64,000 nucleotides of DNA from Leptotrichia hofstadii (GCF_007990525.1 NZ_AP019823.1:1364001-1428000), one strand, 5' to 3'. Counted from the stretch's first letter, positions 1 to 8,988 are shown. A program made the numbers and translations. The notes: a model not told the origin generated them from the letters alone.

Positions 1-102
1 ATTTCGGAAAAATTAAAAAAAATAAAAACAAAAGAAGATTTTGATAGATTTTACCGTTATTTAGAAGAAATAGTAGCATATGTGAAATATTATATTGGAT
101 AA
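1..102 (+). CDS. csm2: Csm2, type III-A effector small subunit (3' end only)
   Basis: The window opens inside this gene; the last 33 codons are visible and end in TAA. The visible tail contains FDRFYRYLEEIVAYVKYY, which resembles the conserved C-terminal helix of Csm2, the small helical subunit that lines the Csm complex filament. Position supports the call, because csm3 follows 37 bases downstream behind its own ribosome site, as in standard csm1-csm2-csm3 operons. The cas10/csm1 gene is expected just left of the window but cannot be seen. Confidence 0.75.
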   Translation: MSEKLKKIKTKEDFDRFYRYLEEIVAYVKYYIG

Positions 103-139
103 TAGAACTGAAAATAAAAAATAGGAGTGAAAAATAGTT

Positions 140-862
140 ATGAATACATTAAAAGGAAAATTTATTATAACAGGGAAAATAAAAGTTTTAACAGGGCTTC
201 ATATAGGAACATCTGGAGATTTTTCGGCGATAGGAGCGGTAGATAACATTGTAATTAGAGATACTGTTACGAATAAACCGATAATACCAGGATCTTCGTT
301 AAAAGGAAAAATGAGATATTTACTTTCGAGAACTAAGTATAATGACAATTCTACATTAACAATGCCGAGTATAAAAAAGGAAAGTGATAATATTAAAAGA
401 TTATTTGGAGCTTCTGAAAAACCAATAACTTTATCAAGATTACAATTTTGTGATATGTTACTTAGTGAAAAAGAGTATGAAAGGGATGTGGAATTTGATT
501 TGCCATATACAGAAATAAAATATGAAAATACAATAGATAGGGGAACTGGTGTTGCAAATCCAAGACAGCAGGAAAGAGTTCCAGCAGGTTCGGAATTCGA
601 TTTTAGATTGATTTATAATGTTGAAAATGCAGAAAAGATGGAAGAAGAAGTAAAACAAGATTTTGAAAATATACTTTTGATGTTTGAATTGCTTGAAGAT
701 GATTATTTGGGAGGACATGGAACTAGAGGATATGGTCGTGTTAAATTTGAGGATTTAAAATTGACAGAAAAAGTGTATATAAAAGAAAATGAAGATGATA
801 TTGAATATTTGAAATCAGAAATTCAAAATATTAAAGATTTTAGCGTAAGATTTGGAGAGTAG
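140..862 (+). CDS. csm3: Csm3, Cas7-type backbone RNase of the Csm complex
   Basis: A 240-residue RAMP protein that forms the repeated backbone of the type III-A interference complex and cuts target RNA every six nucleotides. The N-terminal GLHIGTSG motif, the IIPGSSLKGKMR motif and a C-terminal glycine-rich GGHGTRGYGRVKF segment are diagnostic of the family. Asp35 in the GAVDN segment matches the catalytic aspartate of characterised Csm3 proteins, so the backbone RNase is predicted to be active. An AGGAGTG ribosome site precedes the ATG. csm4 starts 9 bases after the stop, so the two are cotranscribed. Confidence 0.93.
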   Translation: MNTLKGKFIITGKIKVLTGLHIGTSGDFSAIGAVDNIVIRDTVTNKPIIPGSSLKGKMRYLLSRTKYNDNSTLTMPSIKKESDNIKRLFGASEKPITLSRLQFCDMLLSEKEYERDVEFDLPYTEIKYENTIDRGTGVANPRQQERVPAGSEFDFRLIYNVENAEKMEEEVKQDFENILLMFELLEDDYLGGHGTRGYGRVKFEDLKLTEKVYIKENEDDIEYLKSEIQNIKDFSVRFGE

Positions 863-871
863 GAGAGAATA

Positions 872-1885
872 ATGGTTTATTTACTGTATAAATTAAAATT
901 TCCAAGTGGAATCCATATTGGTACAAATGCTTCTTTAGAAGCGACGAGCTTAACTGTAAGTTCTGATATATTTTATTCTGCTTTTTATGCTGAATATATT
1001 AGAATATTTGGAGAAAATGATAGAGAATTATTACAATTGACAGAAAAAGATGAATTTAAAGTATCAGATTTATTACCTTTTAAAGAAATAGAAACAGAGA
1101 CGACCTTCTATCTTCCAAAGCCTTTTGTAAATGATATTGAAAGAAAACAAAGTAATGATGAAAATGAGCAAGTTGTAGATAGAAAAAAGGTAAAAAAATT
1201 AAGTTATATCCCTGCAAGCAGATTAAAGGAATATTTTGAATTTCTGAAAACAGGAAAAAATTTTCCTGAAATAGACGATGATTTTGGAGAAAAAGAACTG
1301 CATACTAAAAATAAGGTTTCAAGAATTGGAGAAGATACGGAACTTTATAATGTTGAAGTTTTTAGATTTAATAAAGATTCAGGACTTTATTTTATTGTGC
1401 AATTGCCAGAGAAATGGCAGGAAAAATTTGAAAATGTATTGGAAAGTTTATCGCTGACAGGAATAGGTGGGAAAAAGAGTGCTGGATATGGACAATTTAA
1501 TATTACAGATGATGCTATGATATTTGATGGAGAATATTTTGATATAATTGAGTCGGAGGATGATAGATTTATAAATGAATCTTTATATAAGGAAAGTGAG
1601 AAATATTTACTGTTATCGTCATATTTGCCACAAAAAGATGAAATTGAAAAAATAAAAAATAAAGAAAATGGTTATCAATTAATAAAAAGAAGTGGATTTG
1701 TAAATAGTCCTAAATATAGTGAAAATTCACAAAAAAGAAAGCAAATTTATATGATTTCTTCAGGAGCAGTATTGAATTTTAAACCAGCAGGAAGATTAGC
1801 AGATTTGAAATTGCATGGGAATCATAGTATTTACAGAATGGGAAAGCCGATAGTTATAGGAGTGACTTATGGGAAAGATAGTTAG
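872..1885 (+). CDS. csm4: Csm4, Cas5-type subunit of the Csm complex
   Basis: A 337-residue RAMP protein. In type III-A complexes Csm4 holds the 5' repeat-derived handle of the crRNA and bridges Cas10 to the Csm3 backbone. The N-terminus has the family's FPSGIHIGTNASLE motif, and a glycine-rich GIGGKKSAGYGQF loop appears near residues 204-216. Start is the ATG at 872 behind an AGGAGAG site. The 3' end overlaps csm5 by 17 bases, indicating translational coupling. Confidence 0.9.
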   Translation: MVYLLYKLKFPSGIHIGTNASLEATSLTVSSDIFYSAFYAEYIRIFGENDRELLQLTEKDEFKVSDLLPFKEIETETTFYLPKPFVNDIERKQSNDENEQVVDRKKVKKLSYIPASRLKEYFEFLKTGKNFPEIDDDFGEKELHTKNKVSRIGEDTELYNVEVFRFNKDSGLYFIVQLPEKWQEKFENVLESLSLTGIGGKKSAGYGQFNITDDAMIFDGEYFDIIESEDDRFINESLYKESEKYLLLSSYLPQKDEIEKIKNKENGYQLIKRSGFVNSPKYSENSQKRKQIYMISSGAVLNFKPAGRLADLKLHGNHSIYRMGKPIVIGVTYGKDS

Positions 1886-3083
1886 ATATAAAATGGAGAT
1901 GGAAGTTTTAACGCCTGTGCATATTGCGGGGGCTGATTATAAATCGAAATTGAATAAGACAGAATATATTTTTAATCCTAATAAAAATGATTTGACAATA
2001 ATAGATAATAATAAATTTATTGATTTTTTAATAAAGAAAAAAATTATAGATAAATATATGGATGAGATTAGAGAAAATCATAAATTTAATTTGTTTTATT
2101 TTTTAAAAAATAGTGCTCTTTATAAAGATTTAAAAACATTTACTAAAAAAAGTTACAAAAATTTAGATCTAGAATTAAAAATTAAAGAAAATGGGAAAAA
2201 GGAAAATTTGAATAATATAACTTTGTTAAATAAAAATGTAGAAGATGAAGTTTATATTCCTGGAAGTTCAATAAAAGGAGCGTTGGTAAATCTTTTGTTG
2301 GTTAGTTATATTATAAATAATCGAAATGAATTTGTTAATGAAATAAAACAGATAGAAAATGAAGTTAAGAATTTTGATAAAAAGAGAAATGAATTTGTTA
2401 GTAAAGAATATATTACAGAAAAAGAAATCGAAATTTTCGATAAAAAAAATTCTAAATTTTTCCAAGGAAAAGTAAAAAATATAATAAATAAAATACAAGA
2501 AAAAATATTATATGAAAATTGCTCAAATGAAAAAATTAAAAAATTTGGAATATCAGTATCAGATAGTTATGAAAATAAAAAAGATATAGATGTTAATTTT
2601 TATCAAGATATTGATGAAAAAATAAAAGATAAAAAGGAAAGTTACTTGCCAGTAGTCAGGGAATATATAGAACCTAAAAATATATTTGAATTTGATATCA
2701 CTTTAGATTTTGAACTACTTTCAATAACAAGACTGAAAATAAATGATTTTGATGATTTAATAAATTCTCTTGAAGAAGCTACGGATTATCTGATAGAAAA
2801 TACTTTAGAATTACCAGATGAGTTATGCTGTCAAAACTTAATATTGGGAGCAAATACAGGATTTCATCAAAAAACAATTGTCCATGCATTGTTTAAAGAT
2901 AAAAGTGAAAGAACTCAAGTTGTTAAAATATTATTGCACAAGGGTGGAACAAATGCGATAAGATTACATTTGAATGATAAAGATTCTCCAAGAGTAATAA
3001 ATAGAATTAGAAAAAATGGAAAACTTGAATTAGCAGGATTAGTTGAAATTAGGAAAATATCTGAAAAGGAAGTGGGGAAATAA
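1869..3083 (+). CDS. csm5: Csm5, 3'-end capping subunit of the Csm complex
   Basis: A 404-residue Cas7-like RAMP protein predicted to cap the distal end of the Csm filament and to take part in crRNA 3' maturation. Visible hallmarks are the N-terminal VLTPVHIAGAD motif, the YIPGSSIKGALVNLLL motif near residues 129-144 and a later GANTGFHQK segment. A lysine-rich stretch at about 180-260 is probably a surface insertion. It overlaps the end of csm4, and cas6 begins one base after its stop. Family assignment is strong from motif order and operon position. Confidence 0.9.
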   Translation: MGKIVRYKMEMEVLTPVHIAGADYKSKLNKTEYIFNPNKNDLTIIDNNKFIDFLIKKKIIDKYMDEIRENHKFNLFYFLKNSALYKDLKTFTKKSYKNLDLELKIKENGKKENLNNITLLNKNVEDEVYIPGSSIKGALVNLLLVSYIINNRNEFVNEIKQIENEVKNFDKKRNEFVSKEYITEKEIEIFDKKNSKFFQGKVKNIINKIQEKILYENCSNEKIKKFGISVSDSYENKKDIDVNFYQDIDEKIKDKKESYLPVVREYIEPKNIFEFDITLDFELLSITRLKINDFDDLINSLEEATDYLIENTLELPDELCCQNLILGANTGFHQKTIVHALFKDKSERTQVVKILLHKGGTNAIRLHLNDKDSPRVINRIRKNGKLELAGLVEIRKISEKEVGK

Positions 3084-3084
3084 G

Positions 3085-3807
3085 ATGCTTGCAAAAATAG
3101 AAATGGAAATTGAAGGAAATGGGTTAGATGTGAATATGAGTTCACTTTTTCATGGATATTTGATGAATAGTATCGATTCTGCTTATGCAGATTATTTGCA
3201 CTATAATGAAACACATCCTTATACTTCATGTATTTATAAAGATATGGAAAGTGGAAAAATATTTTGGAGAATAACGACCTTTAATAAAAATGCTTATGAG
3301 ATGTTAATAAAATACTTTTTAGAGAATGATGTAAAAAATATTTATTTGGAAAAAAAAGGGATTGAAGTATTTGTAAAATCGGTTTCTATTACAAAGACAG
3401 CTTTTGATGAACTGTTTTTTAATGACGAGAAAAAAAGCAAAATATATTTTTTAACTCCAACAACTCATAAATCGAATGGAATATTACAAATATTTCCGAA
3501 TGTTCCGACATTACTTCTAGGAGTAATAAATAAAATAAATCAACATTCGGATACAATTAAGTTGGAAGATGAAAATGTGATAAATGAACTTTTTGAAAAA
3601 GTGTATATTGATGAATATTATTTAAGAACGAGGTATTTCTTTTTGGAAAATGTAAGGATTAAAGGGTTTATTGGAAATATAAAAATTAGAATAAAAAGTA
3701 AAGATGAAATGCTTTGGCAACTTTTGAACTTTTTACTGCAAGTGTCTGAATATACAGGACTTGGAGTAAAAACGGCATTGGGAATGGGAGGAATAAAAAT
3801 TGGATAA
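3085..3807 (+). CDS. cas6: Cas6, pre-crRNA processing endoribonuclease
   Basis: A 240-residue protein ending in a G-rich loop (GLGVKTALGMGG), the C-terminal signature of Cas6 RAMP nucleases that cut repeat RNA to release individual crRNAs. The likely substrate is the repeat hairpin in the array at 6812-7066. I place the start at the ATG at 3085, one base after the csm5 stop and preceded by a GTGGGG purine run. An upstream in-frame ATG at 3043 lies inside csm5 and adds residues foreign to the family. I cannot pick out the catalytic histidine with confidence. Confidence 0.85.
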   Translation: MLAKIEMEIEGNGLDVNMSSLFHGYLMNSIDSAYADYLHYNETHPYTSCIYKDMESGKIFWRITTFNKNAYEMLIKYFLENDVKNIYLEKKGIEVFVKSVSITKTAFDELFFNDEKKSKIYFLTPTTHKSNGILQIFPNVPTLLLGVINKINQHSDTIKLEDENVINELFEKVYIDEYYLRTRYFFLENVRIKGFIGNIKIRIKSKDEMLWQLLNFLLQVSEYTGLGVKTALGMGGIKIG

Positions 3808-5233
3808 TAATAACATTGATGAAAATAAAGAAAGAGTGCTTTTAACATTTGCAGGAAATACTGATCCGACAAGAGGTAATTATGATGGGCCTATACTTCA
3901 TATTTGCCGTTATTATAAACCTGAAAAAATATATTTGGTTTTAACTTCTGAGATGCAGAAAAGAAACGAGAATAAAATTTATGAAAAAGCTATAAAAGAA
4001 AGTTTGGAGAATTATAATCCAGTATTTGAATACATAAATACAGATATTGATAATGCACATTTGTTTGATATTTATTTTAATAAAATAAATGAGACATTTA
4101 ACAAAATAAAATCGGAATATCCTAATGCAGAAGTTTTAGTAAATGTAACATCGGGAACCGCTCAAATGATTAGCAATTTAGTGATGTACACAGTTGACGC
4201 TACAAATATAAATATTATTCCAGTACAGGTGGCGACTCCTGAAGGAAAAGGAAATACCTCAAAAGTTGTAAATGATAGTTACAAAGTAGCTGATGAAAAA
4301 GAAAATAATTTTGATAATATAGAAGAATTTAGGACGAATAGAATATTATTTCCTGATTTAAGGCAATATTCAAGACTTTTGGTGAAAAATCAAATAAAAG
4401 AATTGTTAAAAAAATATGAATATTCGACATGTCTAGAGTTGTTAAAAAGGGATATTTTTCAAGAAAATAGTAAATTAAACGGACTTCTTAATTTTGCAAA
4501 TGATAGACGACACTTAAAAGGTTTGAAATCAAATGGGAAATTAAAAAGTTTGAATGATAAAAAATTTGATAAATTCTATTATTACAGTAAAGACGAAACA
4601 AATGAAAACAAAGTAAGGGAATGGTATAAAATTGCAGATTATTTTGCTCTTGCTAATATTAAGCAAAAATCTGCTGATATAGCAGGATATACAATAATGC
4701 TGGAACCTTTGATTGTAAATATTTACTTGTCAATTTTAAGAGATGTTTTTGGAAAAAAATTATCAGATTTATTTTCAGAAAAAAGAAAAGAGGGAGAATT
4801 TAGTTATAAAACAGATATTTTGAAAATAAAAAAATACGATGGATTAAAAGAAAAAATTGAATATGAATTAGGAATTGCGGAATTGAAAGATTCAACATAT
4901 ATATCAGATAATGTGTTAATTGCTACGATTAAATATTTTGTTGAAAAGAATGAGTCTGAAATACTGCATAAAATGGATTTAGAATATTTTTCTGATTTTA
5001 GTAAGACTTTGCATAAAATAAAAGAAGTTAGAAATATGATTGCTCATTCATTAAAAACTATTAATAGAGATGATTTTAACAGTGAAGCAAAAGTTGGAAT
5101 AGATACTGTGAATAGCAAAATAATTGATTTTTTCAAAAAATATTATACAGATTTTGGATATAAAGAGAGTATGATATGTGTTTATGATGAAATAAATAAA
5201 ATAGCAAATGAAATATTGGAAACAGAAAAATAA
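3800..5233 (+). CDS. csm6: Csm6, cyclic-oligoadenylate-activated CARF-HEPN ribonuclease
   Basis: A 477-residue accessory effector of type III-A systems. The N-terminal CARF domain shows FAGNTDPTRGNYDG near residues 14-27 and NVTSGTAQM near residues 114-122, which bind cyclic oligoadenylate made by Cas10. The C-terminal HEPN domain carries the R-x4-H motif RNMIAH, with Arg411 and His416, so nonspecific RNase activity is predicted. Translation starts at a TTG behind a GGGAGG site and overlaps cas6 by eight bases. A long hairpin follows the gene and separates it from cas1. Confidence 0.92.
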   Translation: MDNNNIDENKERVLLTFAGNTDPTRGNYDGPILHICRYYKPEKIYLVLTSEMQKRNENKIYEKAIKESLENYNPVFEYINTDIDNAHLFDIYFNKINETFNKIKSEYPNAEVLVNVTSGTAQMISNLVMYTVDATNINIIPVQVATPEGKGNTSKVVNDSYKVADEKENNFDNIEEFRTNRILFPDLRQYSRLLVKNQIKELLKKYEYSTCLELLKRDIFQENSKLNGLLNFANDRRHLKGLKSNGKLKSLNDKKFDKFYYYSKDETNENKVREWYKIADYFALANIKQKSADIAGYTIMLEPLIVNIYLSILRDVFGKKLSDLFSEKRKEGEFSYKTDILKIKKYDGLKEKIEYELGIAELKDSTYISDNVLIATIKYFVEKNESEILHKMDLEYFSDFSKTLHKIKEVRNMIAHSLKTINRDDFNSEAKVGIDTVNSKIIDFFKKYYTDFGYKESMICVYDEINKIANEILETEK

Positions 5234-5249
5234 ATTATATTGAAAAGAA

Positions 5250-5292
5250 AAATAGAAGATTTGTAAAAATTTAAATTACAAATTTTCTATTT
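5250..5292 (+). other. Long hairpin between csm6 and cas1
   Basis: Bases 5250-5265 pair with 5277-5292 (16 positions, one mismatch) around an 11-base AT loop. It lies between the effector genes and the adaptation genes. It ends in only a short T run, so it may be a weak terminator or an RNA-processing or stability element that sets different levels of Csm6 and Cas1-Cas2. Its presence also argues against using the in-frame TTG at 5291 as the cas1 start. Confidence 0.55.
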
Positions 5293-5329
5293 GGCTAGAG
5301 TATTTTTCAAAGAACATGAGGTAAGTAAA

Positions 5330-6337
5330 ATGAGTAATGTATATGTTTATGAACAAGGAGCAGTGTTAAAATATAAAGAAAATAGATTAATTATAAATTA
5401 TTCAGAAGATGATTTTAAGTCGATGCCGATTGAAAATATAGATAATATTGTGATTTTTGGTGCGATTCAAGTTAGTACAAAATGTGTTCAGCAAATGTTG
5501 ACAAGGGGAGTAAATCTAACTTTTTTGTCCAAAAATGGTTCTTATTTTGGAAGATTGGAATCAACGGGACACGTAAATATAGAAAGGCAGAGATTACAAT
5601 TTAGAAAAAGTGATGATAAAATTTTTTCTTTGGGAATAAGTAAACAATTTATCAAAGGAAAGGCAGCAAACCAAAAAACTATACTTATGAGAGCAAATAA
5701 ATTGTTAAAAAGTCCAGAAATTACAGATATTATACTAAAAATGTCAGTTTATTCAAAGAATATAGAAAAATCTAAATCTATTGAAGAACTAATGGGAATG
5801 GAAGGATATTTAGCAAAATTGTACTATCAAGGAATCAGTAACATAATTGATAAAGAATATTCATTTTCTAAAAGAACTAGAAGACCGCCAAAAGATCCAT
5901 TCAATTCTGTTTTGAGTTTTGGATACACACTACTTCATTATGAAATATTTACAATTGTTGAATCCAAAGGATTACACCCTTATGCCGCATTTCTTCATTC
6001 TGATAAATCTAAGCATCCTGCGTTATGCTCAGATTTAATGGAAGAATGGAGACCGATGTTGATTGACTCTTTGGCAATCGCTCTTTTAAACAACAATAAA
6101 ATAAAAAAAGAAAATTTTGAGTATAATCAAGAAAATGGCGGAGTGTATTTGGACAAGGAAGGGTGTAAAAAATTTATTGCAGAATTTGAAAAAAGATTAA
6201 AGCAGGAAGTTGGGTATGTCAAGGAAGTATCATATAAAATGAGTTTTAGAAGAATAATAGAATATCAGGTGATGCAATTGATAAAAGCAATAGAGGAAAA
6301 TAATCCAAATATTTATAATTCAATATTAATAAGGTGA
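5330..6337 (+). CDS. cas1: Cas1, spacer-integration endonuclease
   Basis: A 335-residue Cas1 beginning VYVYEQGAVLKYKENRLII, the normal N-terminus of the family. Active-site regions are visible: the MGMEGYLAKLYY helix with the metal-binding Glu, and HSDKSKHPALCSDLMEEWRP with the catalytic His and Asp. With Cas2 it integrates new spacers at the leader end of the array. An in-frame TTG at 5291 would add 13 residues but falls inside the upstream hairpin. The ATG at 5330 has a GAGGTAAG ribosome site and is preferred. cas2 follows after 15 bases. Confidence 0.92.
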   Translation: MSNVYVYEQGAVLKYKENRLIINYSEDDFKSMPIENIDNIVIFGAIQVSTKCVQQMLTRGVNLTFLSKNGSYFGRLESTGHVNIERQRLQFRKSDDKIFSLGISKQFIKGKAANQKTILMRANKLLKSPEITDIILKMSVYSKNIEKSKSIEELMGMEGYLAKLYYQGISNIIDKEYSFSKRTRRPPKDPFNSVLSFGYTLLHYEIFTIVESKGLHPYAAFLHSDKSKHPALCSDLMEEWRPMLIDSLAIALLNNNKIKKENFEYNQENGGVYLDKEGCKKFIAEFEKRLKQEVGYVKEVSYKMSFRRIIEYQVMQLIKAIEENNPNIYNSILIR

Positions 6338-6352
6338 TAAGGTGATGATGAT

Positions 6353-6676
6353 ATGGATGAATGGGATTTTTTAGATGAAGATTTTTGTAATGAATTTTTT
6401 GAAGATACCTTTACAGTTGTTGTAATTTATGATATTATAGACAACAAGAGAAGAGAATTTCTTAAAAAACTTTTAAATTCTTTTGGAAATAGAATTCAAA
6501 GGTCAGCTTTTGAATGTTTATTGACTAGAGAAAAATGTGAAATTCTTTTAAAAAAAATAGAAAAGTTTGCAGAAGAAGGTGATTTAATAAGAATATACAG
6601 ACTTAACCAAAATGTAAAAAAAGTAATCTACGGCGAATTAACAGAAATTGAAAACGAAGATTATTATTTTATATAG
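6353..6676 (+). CDS. cas2: Cas2, structural subunit of the spacer-integration complex
   Basis: A 107-residue protein with the Cas2 beta-strand FTVVVIYDIIDNKRREFLKKLL and the RIQRSAFEC segment. The N-terminus has about 20 acidic residues before the core strand, slightly longer than many Cas2 proteins. Cas2 dimers bridge two Cas1 dimers in the adaptation complex. The ATG at 6353 follows an AAGGTGATGATG tract; nearby in-frame alternatives make the exact start uncertain. The CRISPR leader and array begin downstream on the same strand. Confidence 0.88.
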   Translation: MDEWDFLDEDFCNEFFEDTFTVVVIYDIIDNKRREFLKKLLNSFGNRIQRSAFECLLTREKCEILLKKIEKFAEEGDLIRIYRLNQNVKKVIYGELTEIENEDYYFI

Positions 6677-6811
6677 AAATTGCCACGATACTGTAAAAAT
6701 GGGAATTAGAACATAATTTTTATTCTTTTTGTAAAAAAACTGAAAATTTAAATAATTCTCACGAAAATAGCCAAATAACATATCATAAAATAAGGGGTTA
6801 ATTGTAAGAGG

Positions 6812-7066
6812 ATATAAAAAAGGATAGAACTCCGAAAGGAGACGGAACATTTAGTGTTTTTATTATAGTGTATTTTTATTTTAGATATAAAAAAGGATAG
6901 AACTCCGAAAGGAGACGGAAGGTCTTGATAATCTTTTTTATTGTTTGAATTATAAATTAATATAAAAAAGGATAGAACTCCGAAAGGAGACGGAAACTTT
7001 TCAAATTTTTCTACAATATATTTTACATCTTCATAAAAAAGGATAGAACTCCGAAAGGAGAAACAA
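6812..7066 (+). CRISPR. CRISPR array, four 36-base repeats, three spacers
   Basis: Repeats lie at 6812-6847, 6885-6920, 6960-6995 and 7031-7066. The shared core is ACTCCGAAAGGAGACGGAA. CTCC-GAAA-GGAG forms a hairpin with a GNRA tetraloop, suitable for Cas6, and the last eight repeat bases would give a handle AGACGGAA. The first three repeats are identical. The fourth differs at its first two bases and in its last six, marking the trailer end. The leader is therefore the AT-rich 6677-6811 interval next to cas2. Spacers are 37, 39 and 35 bases long and unrelated to each other. Confidence 0.97.
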
Positions 7067-7084
7067 ATAAAATTTTAAAATATA

Positions 7085-7109
7085 AAATGTCTTTTATAGG
7101 CATTTTTTT
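7085..7109 (+). terminator. Intrinsic terminator after the CRISPR array
   Basis: AAATGTC at 7085-7091 pairs with GGCATTT at 7099-7105 around a 7-base loop, followed by T residues. It would end the pre-crRNA transcript before the histidine genes. Confidence 0.65.
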
Positions 7110-7145
7110 GTTTATATTTATTCCTTATCGTAAAACGAAAATTTA

Positions 7146-7174
7146 TTGTCTTTTCTGAAATAACATTGTATAAT
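7146..7174 (+). promoter_or_regulatory. Sigma-70 promoter for hisH
   Basis: TTGTCT at 7146-7151 and TATAAT at 7169-7174 with a 17-base spacer, about 65 bases before the hisH start. This suggests that the histidine genes are transcribed independently of the CRISPR locus. Confidence 0.7.
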
Positions 7175-7240
7175 GTATTTAAATAAATTATTAAAAATAA
7201 CAAATGAACAAACAATAAAATAGAAAGGATTTTTTTACTT

Positions 7241-7870
7241 ATGATAGCAGTGATTGATTATGGGGTAGGAAACCTTTTTTCCTTACTTTCTTCTTTAAAC
7301 TATGTCGGACTGGATACGAAGCTGACTAATAATATTGAAGAGATAAAAAATGCTAAGGGGATAATATTGCCAGGAGTTGGGGCTTTTAGAGATGCTATTG
7401 GGAATTTGGAAAAATATAGGCTAAAAGAGATTTTGATAAATGAAGCAAAGAACGGAAAGCCGTTTTTGGGAATTTGTCTTGGTATGCAGATGCTTTTTGA
7501 AAAAAGTTATGAATATGGTGAATATGAAGGACTTGGGCTTATAAATGGAACTGTTGAGGAAATAAAAAAATATATTCCTGAAAACTCTGATTTGAAAATA
7601 CCTCACATGGGATGGAATAGTTTAGCCATAAATGGTGGATTTAAGGATGATAAAATTTTAAAAGATGTAAACGATAATGAATATGTTTATTATGTTCATT
7701 CGTATTTTGCAAAAACAGATATGAAAAATATTGTCGCATATTCAGAGTATGGGACAAAAATATCTGGAATTGTAAAAAATGAAAATGTCTATGGAATGCA
7801 GTTTCATCCTGAAAAAAGTGGAGATACTGGATTGAAGTTATTAAAAAACTGGGGAGAATTAATAAAATAA
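7241..7870 (+). CDS. hisH: Imidazole glycerol phosphate synthase, glutaminase subunit HisH
   Basis: A class I glutamine amidotransferase of 209 residues that releases ammonia from glutamine and channels it to HisF, giving imidazole glycerol phosphate and AICAR in histidine synthesis. The oxyanion strand ILPGVGAF, the nucleophile Cys79 in GICLGMQ, and His189 and Glu191 in FHPEKS complete the catalytic triad. Length is normal. A GAAAGGA ribosome site lies upstream. Its partner HisF is encoded at 9775, separated by one unrelated gene and hisA. Confidence 0.96.
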   Translation: MIAVIDYGVGNLFSLLSSLNYVGLDTKLTNNIEEIKNAKGIILPGVGAFRDAIGNLEKYRLKEILINEAKNGKPFLGICLGMQMLFEKSYEYGEYEGLGLINGTVEEIKKYIPENSDLKIPHMGWNSLAINGGFKDDKILKDVNDNEYVYYVHSYFAKTDMKNIVAYSEYGTKISGIVKNENVYGMQFHPEKSGDTGLKLLKNWGELIK

Positions 7871-7952
7871 AAGTAACATTACGATTATTTTACTTAGTTT
7901 ATTGATTTTTTTGGTTTTGATAACTTATTTTTTAATTGAGAAAGAGGTATTT

Positions 7953-8807
7953 ATGAAAAAAATGATATTATTGATAAGCCTTCTTGTTGTAGTGAATATG
8001 AATGCTAAAAGCCGAAGTGAAATGATAAGGCAGGATTTGTCAAAATTAGGAGTTTCTCAGGAAATAATAGTAAAAACAATAGAACTGGATAAAGAAATAC
8101 CTAATGTAGCGAGTGAACCTGATAGGGAAAAAGTAAAAAATCTGGCATTAAAAATTGAAGCATTGCTGAAAAAGAATGAGAAGAATTTTGTATTATCAGA
8201 AAATTTGATAAATATTTATAATGCACTTGGAAAAAGTGATGCCGAAAAATTAAATAATTTTAAGCGGTATGAAAAATATAATCCTTATGAAGTGTCAAAA
8301 TTATTTTTTTCAAATATGTATTATTCTAACAAAGGAGATACAGCAGCGTTTGATAAAAATTATGAAAAACTTAAAAGGGAATACCCTGATTATTTAATCA
8401 CTAGAATTGCTGTAACATATACGATAGGAAGAGATGCAATCTGGAATGTTATGAAAAACGATGAAAAAGCGGCACTTGCAAGTTTAAATTCCATTATGAA
8501 GATGTGCGATGATAAAACAAAAACGGAAGAATCACATATTTCTGATGAGCAGGCGTGGGCATACAAATTGACGATGGGATGGTTTGCGATAAGTTTTTAT
8601 TTAAATGAGAACCGTACACAGGATGCAATTGATTTTTATTATGAAAATTTTGAAGGAAAAAATAAGCCAAGTGAAGAAATATTGTACTACAACAGGTATC
8701 AAAACTGGTATATAAAATCGGAGCTGGCAAAGGCGAATAGAACTGATTTTTACAATAATAAGAAAATATTTCAAAAAAATCTGGATAAAATAAGAATGCT
8801 TGATTAA
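7953..8807 (+). CDS. Secreted or periplasmic helical protein of unknown function
   Basis: About 284 residues from the ATG at 7953, chosen because it follows an AGAGG site and opens with a signal peptide (MKKMILLISLLVVVNMNA). An in-frame upstream start at 7902 would put extra residues ahead of the signal. The mature part is rich in Lys, Glu, Tyr and Asn and looks all-helical, with TPR-like spacing (YYENFEGKN, WYIKSELAKAN), but I recognise no family. It sits between hisH and hisA with no obvious link to histidine synthesis and looks like an insertion into the cluster. Confidence 0.7.
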   Translation: MKKMILLISLLVVVNMNAKSRSEMIRQDLSKLGVSQEIIVKTIELDKEIPNVASEPDREKVKNLALKIEALLKKNEKNFVLSENLINIYNALGKSDAEKLNNFKRYEKYNPYEVSKLFFSNMYYSNKGDTAAFDKNYEKLKREYPDYLITRIAVTYTIGRDAIWNVMKNDEKAALASLNSIMKMCDDKTKTEESHISDEQAWAYKLTMGWFAISFYLNENRTQDAIDFYYENFEGKNKPSEEILYYNRYQNWYIKSELAKANRTDFYNNKKIFQKNLDKIRMLD

Positions 8808-8844
8808 TATTTTGAGATTTTTTATCAAAGTTAGAATTTCGAGT

Positions 8845-8907
8845 ATGGTTGTTGGAGCAGATATTCCAAACATGTGGATTTTTCCTTTGTATTTTGGAAT
8901 GACCTAA
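8845..8907 (+). other. Short open frame, possible gene remnant
   Basis: A 20-codon frame reading MVVGADIPNMWIFPLYFGMT, open upstream of its ATG as well. The composition (GADIPNMWIFPLYFGM) looks protein-like rather than random AT-rich noise. It could be the tail of a decayed gene. There is no ribosome site, so translation is doubtful. Confidence 0.2.
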
Positions 8908-8988
8908 CTTTTTTGAAAAATTTTGCAGTACATAAAAAAATAGAGTTATAAAATAAAAAAGTATATAATATTTGAAGGAGATTAAATT

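Noticed and set aside
2268-2498. Antisense open frames inside csm5 and many other genes
   Set aside because: They are Phe/Ile/Tyr-rich mirror frames of AT-rich coding DNA with no ribosome sites or motifs.
3043-3084. Longer N-terminus for cas6 from the ATG at 3043
   Set aside because: It overlaps the end of csm5 by 41 bases and adds residues unlike Cas6; the ATG at 3085 is the better start.
1-7110. Type VI (Cas13a) system expected from the likely genus
   Set aside because: No large double-HEPN protein and no Cas13-type repeat; everything fits type III-A.
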